The position numbers and the translations under genes were made by a program. A stretch of 64,000 bases of DNA from Pseudomonas sp. GM74 (GTDB taxonomy: Bacteria; Pseudomonadota; Gammaproteobacteria; Pseudomonadales; Pseudomonadaceae). Below are positions 15,652 through 24,740 of this stretch, piece by piece. How positions within the stretch are numbered: position 1 is the stretch's first letter; the number at the start of each line of letters is the position of its first letter. The notes beneath the pieces were generated by a model. The model made no database searches. It was not told the DNA's origin and saw only the letters and a list, made by a program, of their open reading frames with translations. Where the stretch lies: positions 62,001 to 126,000 of the forward strand of contig NZ_AKJG01000003.1 in the NCBI RefSeq assembly GCF_000282455.1, written 5' to 3'.

Positions 15652-17769
15652 TCACTGCGCCTTGCGGCGGCGACGCTTGAACATCAAAAGCGCGGCTGCC
15701 GCGAACACCACTACGCTACCGATCTGTAAGGGTGTCTTATACGGCCGCAAGGCCGAACGCGCAGCGTCGGTGGCCTGGGTCACATAGCGTTTGTCGGCGT
15801 TCACGAAGTCGGGATACGGGCACTGGTGGCCAAAGTCGGCGGCCCATTCCACGTAAGGCCCTTCTTTGACATAACGCTGATAAATCGCACTTTGCTCCTC
15901 GAGACTGCTGTTCCACCCAGACGCCTCGCACAGTACCGCCGCGAACGCCTGACTCGTGTGAGGCAAGTTATCCGCCGCCTTGCTCGCCAGCGCCGTGGCC
16001 ACGAAGCGATAGTGGTAACGCTGATCAGGCTGGGCAGCGCTGGCCTGCTGACGCTTCACTTCGTCCTCGGCCACCAATGGACCTACCTTCAGATCGGCAC
16101 TTTCAAGCATGTAGTTACCGCCGAACGTGGCGTAATCCGGCGCCATTTCGTAGCCCAGAATGTCCATGCCCCACTCGCGGGCCGTCCAGGCCGCATTGAA
16201 CAGCGCAGCGGCGCGACGGGTCGGCCACCAGGCTGAATCAGCCGCCAGGCGTTGCTCGCCATACAGCCTGGCTTTGTGCCGCAAGCCGTCATTGTCGAAG
16301 TACGCCGGCGCCTCCTCGTAATGCCCCTCGCGCAACAAGCGCCGCCCAAGCAGATTGCGCAGACTTGCCGCCACCGGCAAGGGCACGTAGTTGTCGCGGT
16401 CCTGCTGACTGAGCGGCGGCGGTGCCGGCACTTGAGTGTCGACATAGTGCTTGAGTTCTTCGAGGGTCAACACGCGCTCGGCAACGGTGGCGGCGTCGAA
16501 CCAGTAAATGCTTTGGCTGCGATACAGCTGATCGAAAGCTTGCAGGTAATCCCCGCGTTGCAAGGCCAGGATCGCGCTTTCACCCTCGACCCGGCATTTG
16601 GGCTGAAGCGTTTCGTAATCGTAGTCCGGGGTCCGTCGCTCGCCCCATGATTCATTCTGCGGAAAAGCCTGGGCTGCTTTGGCATAGGCTGCGGCAGCCG
16701 CGCTCTTATCGCCCTCGCGCACCGCCAGTTTCGCCCGCAGCCACCAGGCCAACCCGCCATCGCCAGCATGTTCGAGGAAAGCCTTGGCGCTGGCGTAATC
16801 ACCCTGTTGATAATTCATCGCCGCCAGGCGGTCGGCGTTTTCGAGACTGCCGCGAGTGCTGTTTTGCAGCAGTTTGATCATTTTTTGTTCGCTGGGCGGT
16901 TGATCGCCGAATGACCAACCCAATCGGCTGATCAGCGATGCGGTCACCAATTGCTGAACGGGCTGGCCCTTGAACAACTCGACCACTTGATCCTCCGGCA
17001 GCTTCATCAAGTCCGCCATCAACAGTTTCAGCGATGTGTAGCCCACCGCGGAGCCGTGCAGATTCTGCGTGGCGTACAGCTCGATGGCGCGGTTCCAGTC
17101 GCCGGCGGTGCGCACCACCCGGGCTTCTTCGCCGAGGCTGGCGACGCCCAGTTCCAGTGGATCGCTGAAGCCGTCGATGCTCAGTTGCCGGGCTTGCTCG
17201 AAGGCCTTGGCGGATTGTTCGAGCAGACCAGGAGCCGCATTGGCTTCAACGCTCATGGCAAACAACGCACGCCCCAGCGAGTAAGCCGCCCAAGTGCTGC
17301 GCGAAGCCCGTTGCTCTGCGGGCAGGGCCAGCACTTTCTTGAAATATCCGGCGGCAAGGGCAGGATCACCCGCGGCAAACGCCACAGCGCCCGCCAGGTA
17401 CAACCTGAGCTCAGGCGGCAGTTGCGCCCCTTCGGTTTCAACCTGACGGGCATCCGTCAGGCCGCGCAAGTGTTTCACCAACACCTGTTGCTCAGCGGAA
17501 AGTCCCGCCTGCTCGGCTTGATCACGCAGCGCTACAGCGTCAGTTTCATCGCTGTAGTCGGCGCCAGCAGTGACGTTCTTCAAGCCTTTGATGGCGTGGC
17601 CGAGGCGGCTGATTTCGAAGCTGAAGTTGCCTTCCGGCAGCTCCGCCAGCGACTGGCCCCGGTTATCCAGCAGGCGCATGGGGAAGTCCGGGCCGCAGGC
17701 CAGCGCCGAACCCAGCGGCAGACTGAGGCTCAGGCAAAGCAAATGACGCGGCCAGTTACGGGTGAACAT
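15652..17769 (-). CDS. Large exported tetratricopeptide-like protein with C-terminal membrane anchor
   Basis: This 705-residue protein of unrecognised family has a signal peptide (about 1-22, ending SALAC). A long alpha-helical Ala/Leu-rich body follows, with repeated patterns resembling TPR/SEL1 helices (such as AAGYFKKVLALPAEQ, GDYASAKAFLEHAGDGG, REGDKSAAAAAYAKAAQAFP). A C-terminal hydrophobic helix then ends in a basic tail (LMFKRRRRKAQ). The ATG at 17769 has a perfect AAGGAGG before it; the longer frame to 17919 has no such signal. It overlaps the end of the DUF3142 lipoprotein gene by 14 bases, so the two act together, probably at the envelope. Function is unknown. Confidence 0.75.
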   Translation of the reverse strand: MFTRNWPRHLLCLSLSLPLGSALACGPDFPMRLLDNRGQSLAELPEGNFSFEISRLGHAIKGLKNVTAGADYSDETDAVALRDQAEQAGLSAEQQVLVKHLRGLTDARQVETEGAQLPPELRLYLAGAVAFAAGDPALAAGYFKKVLALPAEQRASRSTWAAYSLGRALFAMSVEANAAPGLLEQSAKAFEQARQLSIDGFSDPLELGVASLGEEARVVRTAGDWNRAIELYATQNLHGSAVGYTSLKLLMADLMKLPEDQVVELFKGQPVQQLVTASLISRLGWSFGDQPPSEQKMIKLLQNSTRGSLENADRLAAMNYQQGDYASAKAFLEHAGDGGLAWWLRAKLAVREGDKSAAAAAYAKAAQAFPQNESWGERRTPDYDYETLQPKCRVEGESAILALQRGDYLQAFDQLYRSQSIYWFDAATVAERVLTLEELKHYVDTQVPAPPPLSQQDRDNYVPLPVAASLRNLLGRRLLREGHYEEAPAYFDNDGLRHKARLYGEQRLAADSAWWPTRRAAALFNAAWTAREWGMDILGYEMAPDYATFGGNYMLESADLKVGPLVAEDEVKRQQASAAQPDQRYHYRFVATALASKAADNLPHTSQAFAAVLCEASGWNSSLEEQSAIYQRYVKEGPYVEWAADFGHQCPYPDFVNADKRYVTQATDAARSALRPYKTPLQIGSVVVFAAAALLMFKRRRRKAQ

Positions 17770-18952
17770 TCGAACCTCCTTGATCAATGTGTGCGCAGCG
17801 AGCCCAACCAATGGCACGCTGTCCGCCGGCCGGTATTCGGCCATCGCGCAGGCGGGTGAAGGTAAGCAGATCCGGACGCTGTTGCAACGCGTAGCCGGCC
17901 AAGGCATCGGCCCCTTCACAGCCGCTGACCGCGAGTGTCAGGCGTTCGGGCCAGGCGCTGTCGAGGTTGCCCTGGTTGCTGAGACCGATGTCATAGAGGC
18001 CATTGTCGGCCGATAGTTTCAGCGCCAACTGACTGTCGAGGACATCACCACGTGCCACGGCGCGCAAGGTAGTCAGGCTCCAGGCCCGACGGTCGTTGGC
18101 CAACGGCAGGCGAAACCAGATCAGACCCGCCAGATGTTTCGGTGGATCGGCCCGCAGCTCGGTACCGAGGGTGCGCAACGACTGTGGATCGGCAAGTAAT
18201 TCCCGACGCAGTCCTTCACGCTCCACCATCACTTCGCTTTCCACAACAGGTGCACCACCCGCCGACGGCAGCAACGCCACGCCATAGGCCGGCAGCGCCA
18301 GATAGAAAGGTTTCGGCGTGATACGGCTCCAGGCCTTCGCCCATTGTCGGGCCAGATCGGCATCGAACAAACCACGACGCGGATCGCTCACTGCGTGCAC
18401 CTGCAACACACTGCTGTCGACTGTGGATAACAGCGCTGGCAGTTCGCGACTGTCGAGCCAGGACGGCAACGCGGTGATGCTCAGCGGCAGCGACGTCGGC
18501 AATGCCCCCCGCAAATTCGCGAGAAACTTGCGGTAGGCCGGTAGCCGAGCGTTACCGGCGTCGTGGTCGATTTCCACCCCGGCGAGGTTCAATCCCTGTC
18601 CCTGCCAGTCGCTGATCACCTGGTGGATCTGCGCTGTGATCTCATCCTGATCCAGCGCCTTGAGTTGCCCATCCAGGCGAATCACTGCAATCACCGGCCG
18701 ACCATCACGCTTGAGCAGTGCCGGGTCAATCCGCGCCCGACTCCAGCCAGCGTTGGGGAAAGCCTGCAAGGCCAGCACCCGCAAAGTCGAAAAATCGGCG
18801 CGGCTGTCCCGGAGGGCGGCGTCGTGGGCCGGCGTCCACTGCCGCTGCCAGACGTAAAGCTGTTGATCCAGCAGCGGTGCATCCTGCCTTTCGCATCCGG
18901 CGGTGAGCGCCAGCGCCATCAGCAAGACCATCGAGCGAGTGAAAAAAACCAT
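17756..18952 (-). CDS. DUF3142 family lipoprotein
   Basis: This 398-residue lipoprotein has a lipobox (LALTAGC, Cys19) followed by a DUF3142 domain. The VIRLDGQL and GLNLAGVEIDHDAGNARLPAY blocks suggest a TIM-barrel, glycosidase-like fold with acidic residues, but activity is not established for the family. It is the first gene of a two-gene operon with the 705-residue exported protein, overlapping it by 14 bases. The genomic pairing suggests a shared envelope or surface-polysaccharide role; that is inference. A perfect DnaA-box sequence occurs inside it (18422-18430), probably by chance. Confidence 0.82.
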   Translation of the reverse strand: MVFFTRSMVLLMALALTAGCERQDAPLLDQQLYVWQRQWTPAHDAALRDSRADFSTLRVLALQAFPNAGWSRARIDPALLKRDGRPVIAVIRLDGQLKALDQDEITAQIHQVISDWQGQGLNLAGVEIDHDAGNARLPAYRKFLANLRGALPTSLPLSITALPSWLDSRELPALLSTVDSSVLQVHAVSDPRRGLFDADLARQWAKAWSRITPKPFYLALPAYGVALLPSAGGAPVVESEVMVEREGLRRELLADPQSLRTLGTELRADPPKHLAGLIWFRLPLANDRRAWSLTTLRAVARGDVLDSQLALKLSADNGLYDIGLSNQGNLDSAWPERLTLAVSGCEGADALAGYALQQRPDLLTFTRLRDGRIPAGGQRAIGWARCAHIDQGGSNVHP

Positions 18953-19005
18953 TGAAACGCCTGTTCCTGAAATGCAGAAAGGGCCTCTGCGGCTAATACC
19001 GATCC

Positions 19006-19152
19006 TGTAGCAGCTGGCGTAGCCTGCGTCCGGCTCGGTCCGCGCTCGGGCGCAGCAGTCGTAAAATCAGAGTTCGCGGTACCTCAAAGAGATCGTGCAA
19101 GCCGGATTTACGACTGCTGCGCAGCCGAACGCAGCCTTCGGCAGCTGCTACA
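19006..19152. repeat. Second-family REP inverted pair
   Basis: A unit at 19006-19065 (TGTAGCAGCTGGCG to CAGCAGTCGTAAA) is repeated in inverted orientation at 19107-19152 (TTTACGACTGCTGCG to GCAGCTGCTACA). This differs from the GTGGGAGCGGGC family and matches another REP type known from fluorescent pseudomonads. It fills most of the 290-base gap between the DUF3142 gene and the flavin/iron-sulfur reductase gene. Confidence 0.85.
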
Positions 19153-19242
19153 AGGAAGGCGTAGCCTCTGCGGCCCTTTTTCGTTCTGCTCACTACCCTA
19201 CCCAGCCATCGACCGGCGGGCAATGTTCGCCTGCAATGATCT

Positions 19243-21273
19243 TCAGATATCCAGTACCAACGGCTGCGCCCCCTGCGCCGGAATCGCACAGCAAATCAGT
19301 ACCTGTCCGTCATCCGGCACCTCGGCTGGCGGCAGTGGGTAATGCACCTGACCGCTGATCAGGCGTGTGCTGCAGGTGCCGCAGGAACCACCGCGACAAC
19401 TGAATTCCGGACGCAGGCCACGGCTTTCCGCCAACTCCAACAAGCTGCCGCCCTCCGGCTGCCAGCGCGCCTCCTTGGCCGAACGCTGGAACACCACGGG
19501 CACGGACGTGGTGGCGGCTGGCGGTTGTTCGATCACCACCGCATCGGGGTCCGGTCGCCGGCGCAAGGTGGACGGGCCGAAGGTTTCGGCATGAATCCGC
19601 GAATCGCGAATGTCCAATTCGCGCAAGCCGTCGTACAGCGACTGAGTAAAATTCCCGGGACCACAGACGACAAAATCCAGCTGATCGTAGTCCTCGACTG
19701 TCAGCAGATCCTTGAGCAGCGCGACGTCGATCCGTCCACTGAGGTCGAAGTCCTCTCCTTGTATCGCCTCGGCTTCGGGCTGACTGAGCAGGCGCACCAC
19801 CCGCACCGCGTCACCGGCATCCACGAGCAAGCGATCCAGTTCCCGGCGAAACGGCTGGTCGGCCAGCGTGCGCGAACTCTGGATGAACCATGTCGGCCGT
19901 ATACGGCGGGTGCGCAATCCCTGATAAACCACCTCCCGCAGCATCGATAACAGCGGCGTGATGCCGACCCCGGCCGCCAGCAACACCAAAGGCCGACGCT
20001 CATGGGGCGCTACGGTGAAATGCCCTTGTGGCGCCCGCGCCTCCAATACATCGCCAACACGAATCTGCTCATGCAAATGCGTAGACACCCGCCCGTCACG
20101 CTTCACGCTGATGCGGAAAAAATCATCGGACGGAGCGCTCGATAAACTGTACGTGCGGATGTGTACATCACCGTCAATATTGAAGCGCAAGGGCAAATGC
20201 TGCCCGGCCTGAAACAGTGGCAACCCGGCTCCGTCGACGGGCTCCAGGTAAATCGAGCGAATGCTGTGGCTTTGCGCTTCAATGCGCGTCACCCGCAACG
20301 GCCGCCATTGATCGCCCAAAGCCTTGGCCTGCAAACGTGCCTCGGCCTGCGCCCATGTACCGGTGAGCAAACTGGTGGGTGAAACGCCGTCGAAACGCCA
20401 GCGCAACGCCAGTGCGGCGGGGCGGCGTACGACTTGCTCGACATCGATTGTCCACAGGCGCTCGGCCCCTTGGAACGCCTCGACCTGAGGACCTTCCAGA
20501 AGGATTTCAGTACGCCCGCTGAGCTGCAGCAAATCACCGGTATTGAAATCGATGAACAACAATCCGGCCCGGGGATTGAGCAACAGGTTGCCCAAGGTAT
20601 TGAAATGCAGGTTGCCGGCGAAATCCGGAATGGTCAGGCGATTCCCATCCACGTGTACGAAACCGCTCTGACCGCCACGGTGGGAAACATCCACCGAGCG
20701 CTCGCCATCGACCTCCACATAACTGGCAACGAAGAACGTGTCCGCCCCGACAATCATGGCTCTGGCCGCATCATCCAGCCCGCTGAAATGCTGGGCGACA
20801 CGCGTCGAGGGGTCGGCCAGCGGCACCGAGTGAAACTGGCGCAACTGAATGTACTGCGGGCAATTGCCGAAGGACTGATCCACCGTCACCGCGAAACCGC
20901 TCGTGGTCATGGCGCGGACATGCCCGTTGATGCGGTTGCGACGGCGGGTGTGCAACTCGATGCCCAACAGGCCGATGGCCGAGCCGTCGCTCAACTGCGC
21001 GGGATCATCAAAGGTCGGCAGGCTGCGAAATTGCAGCAGGCCAGGTTCTGGCGAGTGTGCGAAACCGGGCTGGCCTTCAAGGATACTGGCCCAGGGATGA
21101 CCGTCGGCATCCACCGTTCCGTACAGCATGAACGGCAATTGGTGATAAAACGTGCGGTGCTGGTCCGGCATCTCGCTACGAATCACCTTACGACCGAAAG
21201 TTTCCATTCGTTCGGCAACGCCTACATGCGCCTGCAATTGTTTCTCGCCGGCATGCCAGGGTGAACGGTCCAT
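19243..21273 (-). CDS. Fused PNPOx-like flavoprotein, ferredoxin reductase and [2Fe-2S] ferredoxin
   Basis: This 676-residue protein has three modules. The N-terminal part (about 40-215) is a pyridoxamine-phosphate-oxidase-like FMN-binding split barrel. The middle (about 330-560) is an FAD/NAD(P)H reductase, with IRTYSLSSAP for FAD and LLAAGVGITPLLSML plus VCGPGNF for the nucleotide. The C-terminal part (about 590-676) is a plant-type ferredoxin with cluster cysteines in CRGGSCGTCSTR and a late Cys in LICCAIP. It should pass electrons from NAD(P)H to an unknown acceptor. It is downstream of a glutathione transferase and a LysR regulator on the same strand, suggesting a detoxification unit. 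The substrate is unknown. Confidence 0.85.
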   Translation of the reverse strand: MDRSPWHAGEKQLQAHVGVAERMETFGRKVIRSEMPDQHRTFYHQLPFMLYGTVDADGHPWASILEGQPGFAHSPEPGLLQFRSLPTFDDPAQLSDGSAIGLLGIELHTRRRNRINGHVRAMTTSGFAVTVDQSFGNCPQYIQLRQFHSVPLADPSTRVAQHFSGLDDAARAMIVGADTFFVASYVEVDGERSVDVSHRGGQSGFVHVDGNRLTIPDFAGNLHFNTLGNLLLNPRAGLLFIDFNTGDLLQLSGRTEILLEGPQVEAFQGAERLWTIDVEQVVRRPAALALRWRFDGVSPTSLLTGTWAQAEARLQAKALGDQWRPLRVTRIEAQSHSIRSIYLEPVDGAGLPLFQAGQHLPLRFNIDGDVHIRTYSLSSAPSDDFFRISVKRDGRVSTHLHEQIRVGDVLEARAPQGHFTVAPHERRPLVLLAAGVGITPLLSMLREVVYQGLRTRRIRPTWFIQSSRTLADQPFRRELDRLLVDAGDAVRVVRLLSQPEAEAIQGEDFDLSGRIDVALLKDLLTVEDYDQLDFVVCGPGNFTQSLYDGLRELDIRDSRIHAETFGPSTLRRRPDPDAVVIEQPPAATTSVPVVFQRSAKEARWQPEGGSLLELAESRGLRPEFSCRGGSCGTCSTRLISGQVHYPLPPAEVPDDGQVLICCAIPAQGAQPLVLDI

Positions 21274-21336
21274 ATGGCTTCTCCCTTGCGCCGCTGGCGC
21301 AAATCGGGGCGGCCCGGCAACTCCGGGCCGCCAGCA

Positions 21337-21963
21337 TCAGGCAGTTTTTTGCAGGCCGGCGACGGTGCGCGGCATGCCGACAAAACCCGGCAAGGCTTCG
21401 ATGCGGGCCAGCCAGGCGCGAATATTGGCGTACTCGTCCAGCGACACATTGCCCTCGGGCGCGTGGGCGATGTAGCTGTAGGCGGCAACGTCGGCAACCG
21501 TCGGCTCAGTACCAACCAGATACGGTGTATTGGCCAGTTCGTGATCGATCACTTTGAGCACGGTGTGGGCGTAGGCAATCACTTCTTCAGCGTTATAAGG
21601 CGCGCCAAACACGGTGATCAATCTAGCCCGGGCAGGGCCGAAGGCAATCGGACCGGCAGCCACCGATAACCAGCGCTGGACCTTGGCGGCCTCCACCGGA
21701 TCCGTCGGCAGCCAGCGACCATTGCCGTACTTTTGCGCCAGATAAACCAGAATCGCATTGGAATCGGCCAGCACTACGCCCTGGTCATCAATCACCGGCA
21801 CCTGACCGAATGCATTGAGCGCAAGGAACGCCGGTTGCTTGTGTTCGCCCTTGGCGAGATCAACGAAGATCAATTCGGTCGGCAATTGCAGCAGGGACAG
21901 CATCAACTCGACACGATGAGCATGGCCGGAACGTGGGAAGTTGTAGAGTTTGATCGCTTGCAT
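21337..21963 (-). CDS. Glutathione S-transferase family protein
   Basis: This 208-residue two-domain glutathione transferase has a thioredoxin-like N-terminal half with [17 protein letters not shown] and the glutathione-contacting VPVIDDQG and [11 protein letters not shown]. An all-helical C-terminal half follows. The ATG at 21963 (MQAIKLYN) fits the family better than the one-codon-cluster upstream start at 21972. It lies 63 bases before the fused reductase gene and downstream of the LysR gene, all in one direction. Conjugation or reduction of an electrophile is expected; the substrate is unknown. Confidence 0.9.
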   Translation of the reverse strand: MQAIKLYNFPRSGHAHRVELMLSLLQLPTELIFVDLAKGEHKQPAFLALNAFGQVPVIDDQGVVLADSNAILVYLAQKYGNGRWLPTDPVEAAKVQRWLSVAAGPIAFGPARARLITVFGAPYNAEEVIAYAHTVLKVIDHELANTPYLVGTEPTVADVAAYSYIAHAPEGNVSLDEYANIRAWLARIEALPGFVGMPRTVAGLQKTA

Positions 21964-22090
21964 GGTCAACACCTCGGGTCAGTGGTGCTGTTCAGGAGAG
22001 AGCAGCGCCGATGGGGTGTATCTTCCACTCACATCCAAAACAACAGAATCACCAGCAAACGCAATCCATTATTTCAGTGGATGAAATAAC

Positions 22091-22999
22091 TCAGTGGTTG
22101 AGCGCCGGATGCTCGCGCAGTGTCTTTACCGCGAAATCCACAAAACTGCGCACCCGGGCCGGGGCTTTGCGTCCGCCCTGATAGAACACGTGGATGGGCA
22201 ATGGCGGCAGTTCGAAGTCGGCCAGAACAATCTCCAGCTCACCGGCGGCCACCTTGCTCGCCACTTGATAAGACAGCACCCGCGTGAACCCCAACCCCAA
22301 ACTGGCTGCCGTGATGGCCGCCTGATTCGCCGTCACCACCAGCCGCGGTTCTGCCCGCACACTCAAGGTTTCGCCATCTTCAATGAATGGCCAACTCCTG
22401 AGTTGGCCAATGGCCGATGTCGCAATGATCGGCGCCTGGGCCAGTTCCTGTGGATGCCTGGGTCGACCATGGCTGGCCAGAAACTGTGGAGAAGCGCAGA
22501 TCACCCGCCGCACCTCGCCCACGCGGATCGCATGTTGATTGCTGTCAGGGAGTTCGCCGATGCGGATGGCCACATCAACGCCCTCCTCGACCACGCTCAC
22601 TACCCGGTCCACCAGCATCGCGTTGATGCAGACCTCGGGGAACTGCGTCAGGTAGCTCACCATCAGCGGCGTGACAAACAAATCTCCAAACAAAACCGGT
22701 GCGGTGATGGTCAGCTGCCCACGGGGATGGATATGGCTACCCGCTGCCGAGTCCTCCGCTTCCTGCACCTCAGCGAGAATTCTCCGACAGTCCTCCAGAT
22801 ATCGCTGGCCGGCCTCACTCAAATACACGCTGCGCGTGGTACGTGTGAGCAGTTGCGTACCAATTCGCTTCTCCAGCGCCGCTACCGCTCGGGTGACGCT
22901 GGCCGCCGACAGACCCAAGCCCCGCGCCGCCGCCGAAAAACCCTGTTCCTTGGCGACAGCAGCGAAGACCTGCATTTCCTGGAAGCGGTCCATGGGCAT
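22091..22999 (-). CDS. LysR family transcriptional regulator
   Basis: This is a 302-residue LysR regulator, with an N-terminal winged helix-turn-helix (FAAVAKEQGFSAAARGLGLSAASVTRAVAALEKRIG) and a substrate-binding effector domain from about residue 92. An in-frame ATG six bases downstream (MDRFQEMQVFAAV) is an equally good start. It lies upstream of the glutathione transferase and fused reductase genes on the same strand, separated by 127 bases. It may control them, though co-orientation is less typical than divergence. The effector is unknown. Confidence 0.9.
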   Translation of the reverse strand: MPMDRFQEMQVFAAVAKEQGFSAAARGLGLSAASVTRAVAALEKRIGTQLLTRTTRSVYLSEAGQRYLEDCRRILAEVQEAEDSAAGSHIHPRGQLTITAPVLFGDLFVTPLMVSYLTQFPEVCINAMLVDRVVSVVEEGVDVAIRIGELPDSNQHAIRVGEVRRVICASPQFLASHGRPRHPQELAQAPIIATSAIGQLRSWPFIEDGETLSVRAEPRLVVTANQAAITAASLGLGFTRVLSYQVASKVAAGELEIVLADFELPPLPIHVFYQGGRKAPARVRSFVDFAVKTLREHPALNH

Positions 23000-23568
23000 G
23001 TCCTCATTTCAAATAGATAAATCGCAACCGAAGGCCGGAATGTTAAGCACAGGCGCTCAACAACATAGTTGGGCACCCGACCATCAACTAAATCAACGGG
23101 CTACTGCACTCTAGCGCCTCCACCGTAAAAACGAAGCGTGGCACACACCTCAAAGAGCAAAGCGGGGATTATTGATAATTAATGAGGGTTATTTTCTTGC
23201 GACGGATGCGACTGTTCGCAATGATCCGGCCCCGCCCGCTGAAGCGGCTAATGCCAGACCGGGAACAAGTGCCTTCGGCTCCATCCCCCACTCGCTTCCG
23301 GCATGGGTTCGTCAGCGGACACTATCCACAGCGGCAGAATTCCAGCCTGCGTCATCAGGCGGAATATTCGACTGCTCCTATACTACAAGCCACCCTGTTA
23401 CCTATTGAGTTTTAGTAGGTACCTCGTTGAATTTTCCCTACCTGAAAGAAGGCGTTAGTTGTTAACGCCTGGACGACGGACCATCGATCCTGCGTTCAAG
23501 ATTTACGGGTAGGGAAGAGTGAACTTCAACTGGCTGGCTAACCTGGTGACACCGCAAGGAGTTCGAAA
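23000..23568. other. Intergenic region with structured leader before the export operon
   Basis: There is no convincing gene in these 569 bases; short open frames near 23172-23415 lack start signals and family features. The right part is structured. A hairpin with an 8-base stem (23450-23457 with 23463-23470) sits inside a larger pairing of TTTTCCCTACC (23432-23442) with GGTAGGGAAGA (23508-23518). GTAGG at 23415-23419 could compete for CCTAC at 23437-23441, so an alternative fold exists. No oligo-T run follows. It lies 50 bases before the AI-2E family gene and may be a 5' regulatory leader. Confidence 0.45.
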
Positions 23569-24726
23569 ATGTTGCGCACTAACATTTCCGCTAGAGCACT
23601 GTCCGGTGGTTTGCTCGATGTACTGATACGCGCCGGGCTCATTACGGTGCTGGTACTGTTCTGCTTCCAGATCTTCCACCCCTTCCTCAACCTCATGCTC
23701 TGGGCACTGATTCTGGCCATCACGCTGTATCCCCTGCATGCGCTGATCAAGCGCAAGGTGGTCAACAAGGACGGTCGTGCCGCCACCCTGATCGTGGTAG
23801 TCGCCCTGGCCTTGCTGATGGTGCCGATCTACCTGCTGGGCACCTCGATCAGTGAGTCGATCCAGGGCACCCTGGCTATCCTCAAGTCCGATTCGCTGCA
23901 GATTCCGCTACCCAGCGAAAAAATCGCGTCCCTGCCGCTTATTGGCCAGCCGCTCTATGACTACTGGATGCAGGCCGCCACCAACATGAGCAGCGTGTTC
24001 ATGAAGCTGATGCCCTATATCAAGTCAATCGGCCTGACCTTGTTGGGCAAAATGGCTGACGTTGGTGTGGGTTTTCTGTTGTTCATCGGCGCCCTGATCA
24101 TTGCCGGCGTGTTCATGGCCTATGGCGAAAACGGCGAAAGAAGCGCCCTGGCCATCACCTCGCGCCTTTCCGGACCGGAGCGTGGCCCACGTATCACCGA
24201 GCTCTGCACCGCAACCATCCGCGCGGTGGCCCAGGGCGTGGTAGGCATCGCGTTCATTCAGATGTTGCTGGTTGGTGTGGGTTTCGTGCTCATGGGTGTC
24301 CCCGGTGCCGGCTTGCTGGCGATGGTTGCGCTGCTGATGGGGATCATGCAATTGCCGGTGCTGCTGGTGACCCTTCCGGTGATCGCTTATGTCTTCGCCA
24401 CCGAAGGGACGAGCCTGGCCACTGTTGTGTTTGGCATCTATAGCCTAATCGCCGGGATGGCCGACAACGTCCTCAAACCGTTGATGCTTGGCCGCGGCGT
24501 CGATGTCCCCATGCCGGTGATTCTGATAGGCGCCCTAGGTGGCATGGTCAGTGGCGGCTTCATCGGTTTGTTCATCGGTCCGGTTGCACTGGCGGTGGGC
24601 TACCAACTGTTCTGGCAGTGGGTCCAGGACCAACCGACTGTCGAGGCAATGAACGAGACACCCGAGATCGAGGCTGTGAACGAGACACCGAAGATAGAGG
24701 CAATGAACGACCAGCGTCCTGTTTGA
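23569..24726 (+). CDS. AI-2E family transporter (PerM/TqsA-like membrane protein)
   Basis: This 385-residue integral membrane protein of the AI-2E exporter family has about eight helices and the family blocks AYGENGERSALAI, GVPGAGLLAMVALLMGIM and NVLKPLMLGRG. Members export small molecules or ions, and autoinducer-2 transport is established only for a few. The C-terminal tail (about 360-382) carries three degenerate copies of a unit like E(A)xNETPxIEA, unusual for the family. The gene starts an operon with an outer-membrane factor, an HlyD adaptor and a DUF2955 protein, which points to tripartite export. Confidence 0.88.
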   Translation: MLRTNISARALSGGLLDVLIRAGLITVLVLFCFQIFHPFLNLMLWALILAITLYPLHALIKRKVVNKDGRAATLIVVVALALLMVPIYLLGTSISESIQGTLAILKSDSLQIPLPSEKIASLPLIGQPLYDYWMQAATNMSSVFMKLMPYIKSIGLTLLGKMADVGVGFLLFIGALIIAGVFMAYGENGERSALAITSRLSGPERGPRITELCTATIRAVAQGVVGIAFIQMLLVGVGFVLMGVPGAGLLAMVALLMGIMQLPVLLVTLPVIAYVFATEGTSLATVVFGIYSLIAGMADNVLKPLMLGRGVDVPMPVILIGALGGMVSGGFIGLFIGPVALAVGYQLFWQWVQDQPTVEAMNETPEIEAVNETPKIEAMNDQRPV

Positions 24727-24740
24727 GGAGTTTGCGCTTG

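Noticed and set aside
18422..18430. Perfect DnaA box inside the DUF3142 gene
   Set aside because: It is isolated, 31 kb from oriC and within coding sequence; chance is the simplest explanation.
23172..23415. Small open frames in the 23.0-23.5 kb gap
   Set aside because: They have no ribosome-binding sites, overlapping frames and no family features; the region is better viewed as leader DNA.
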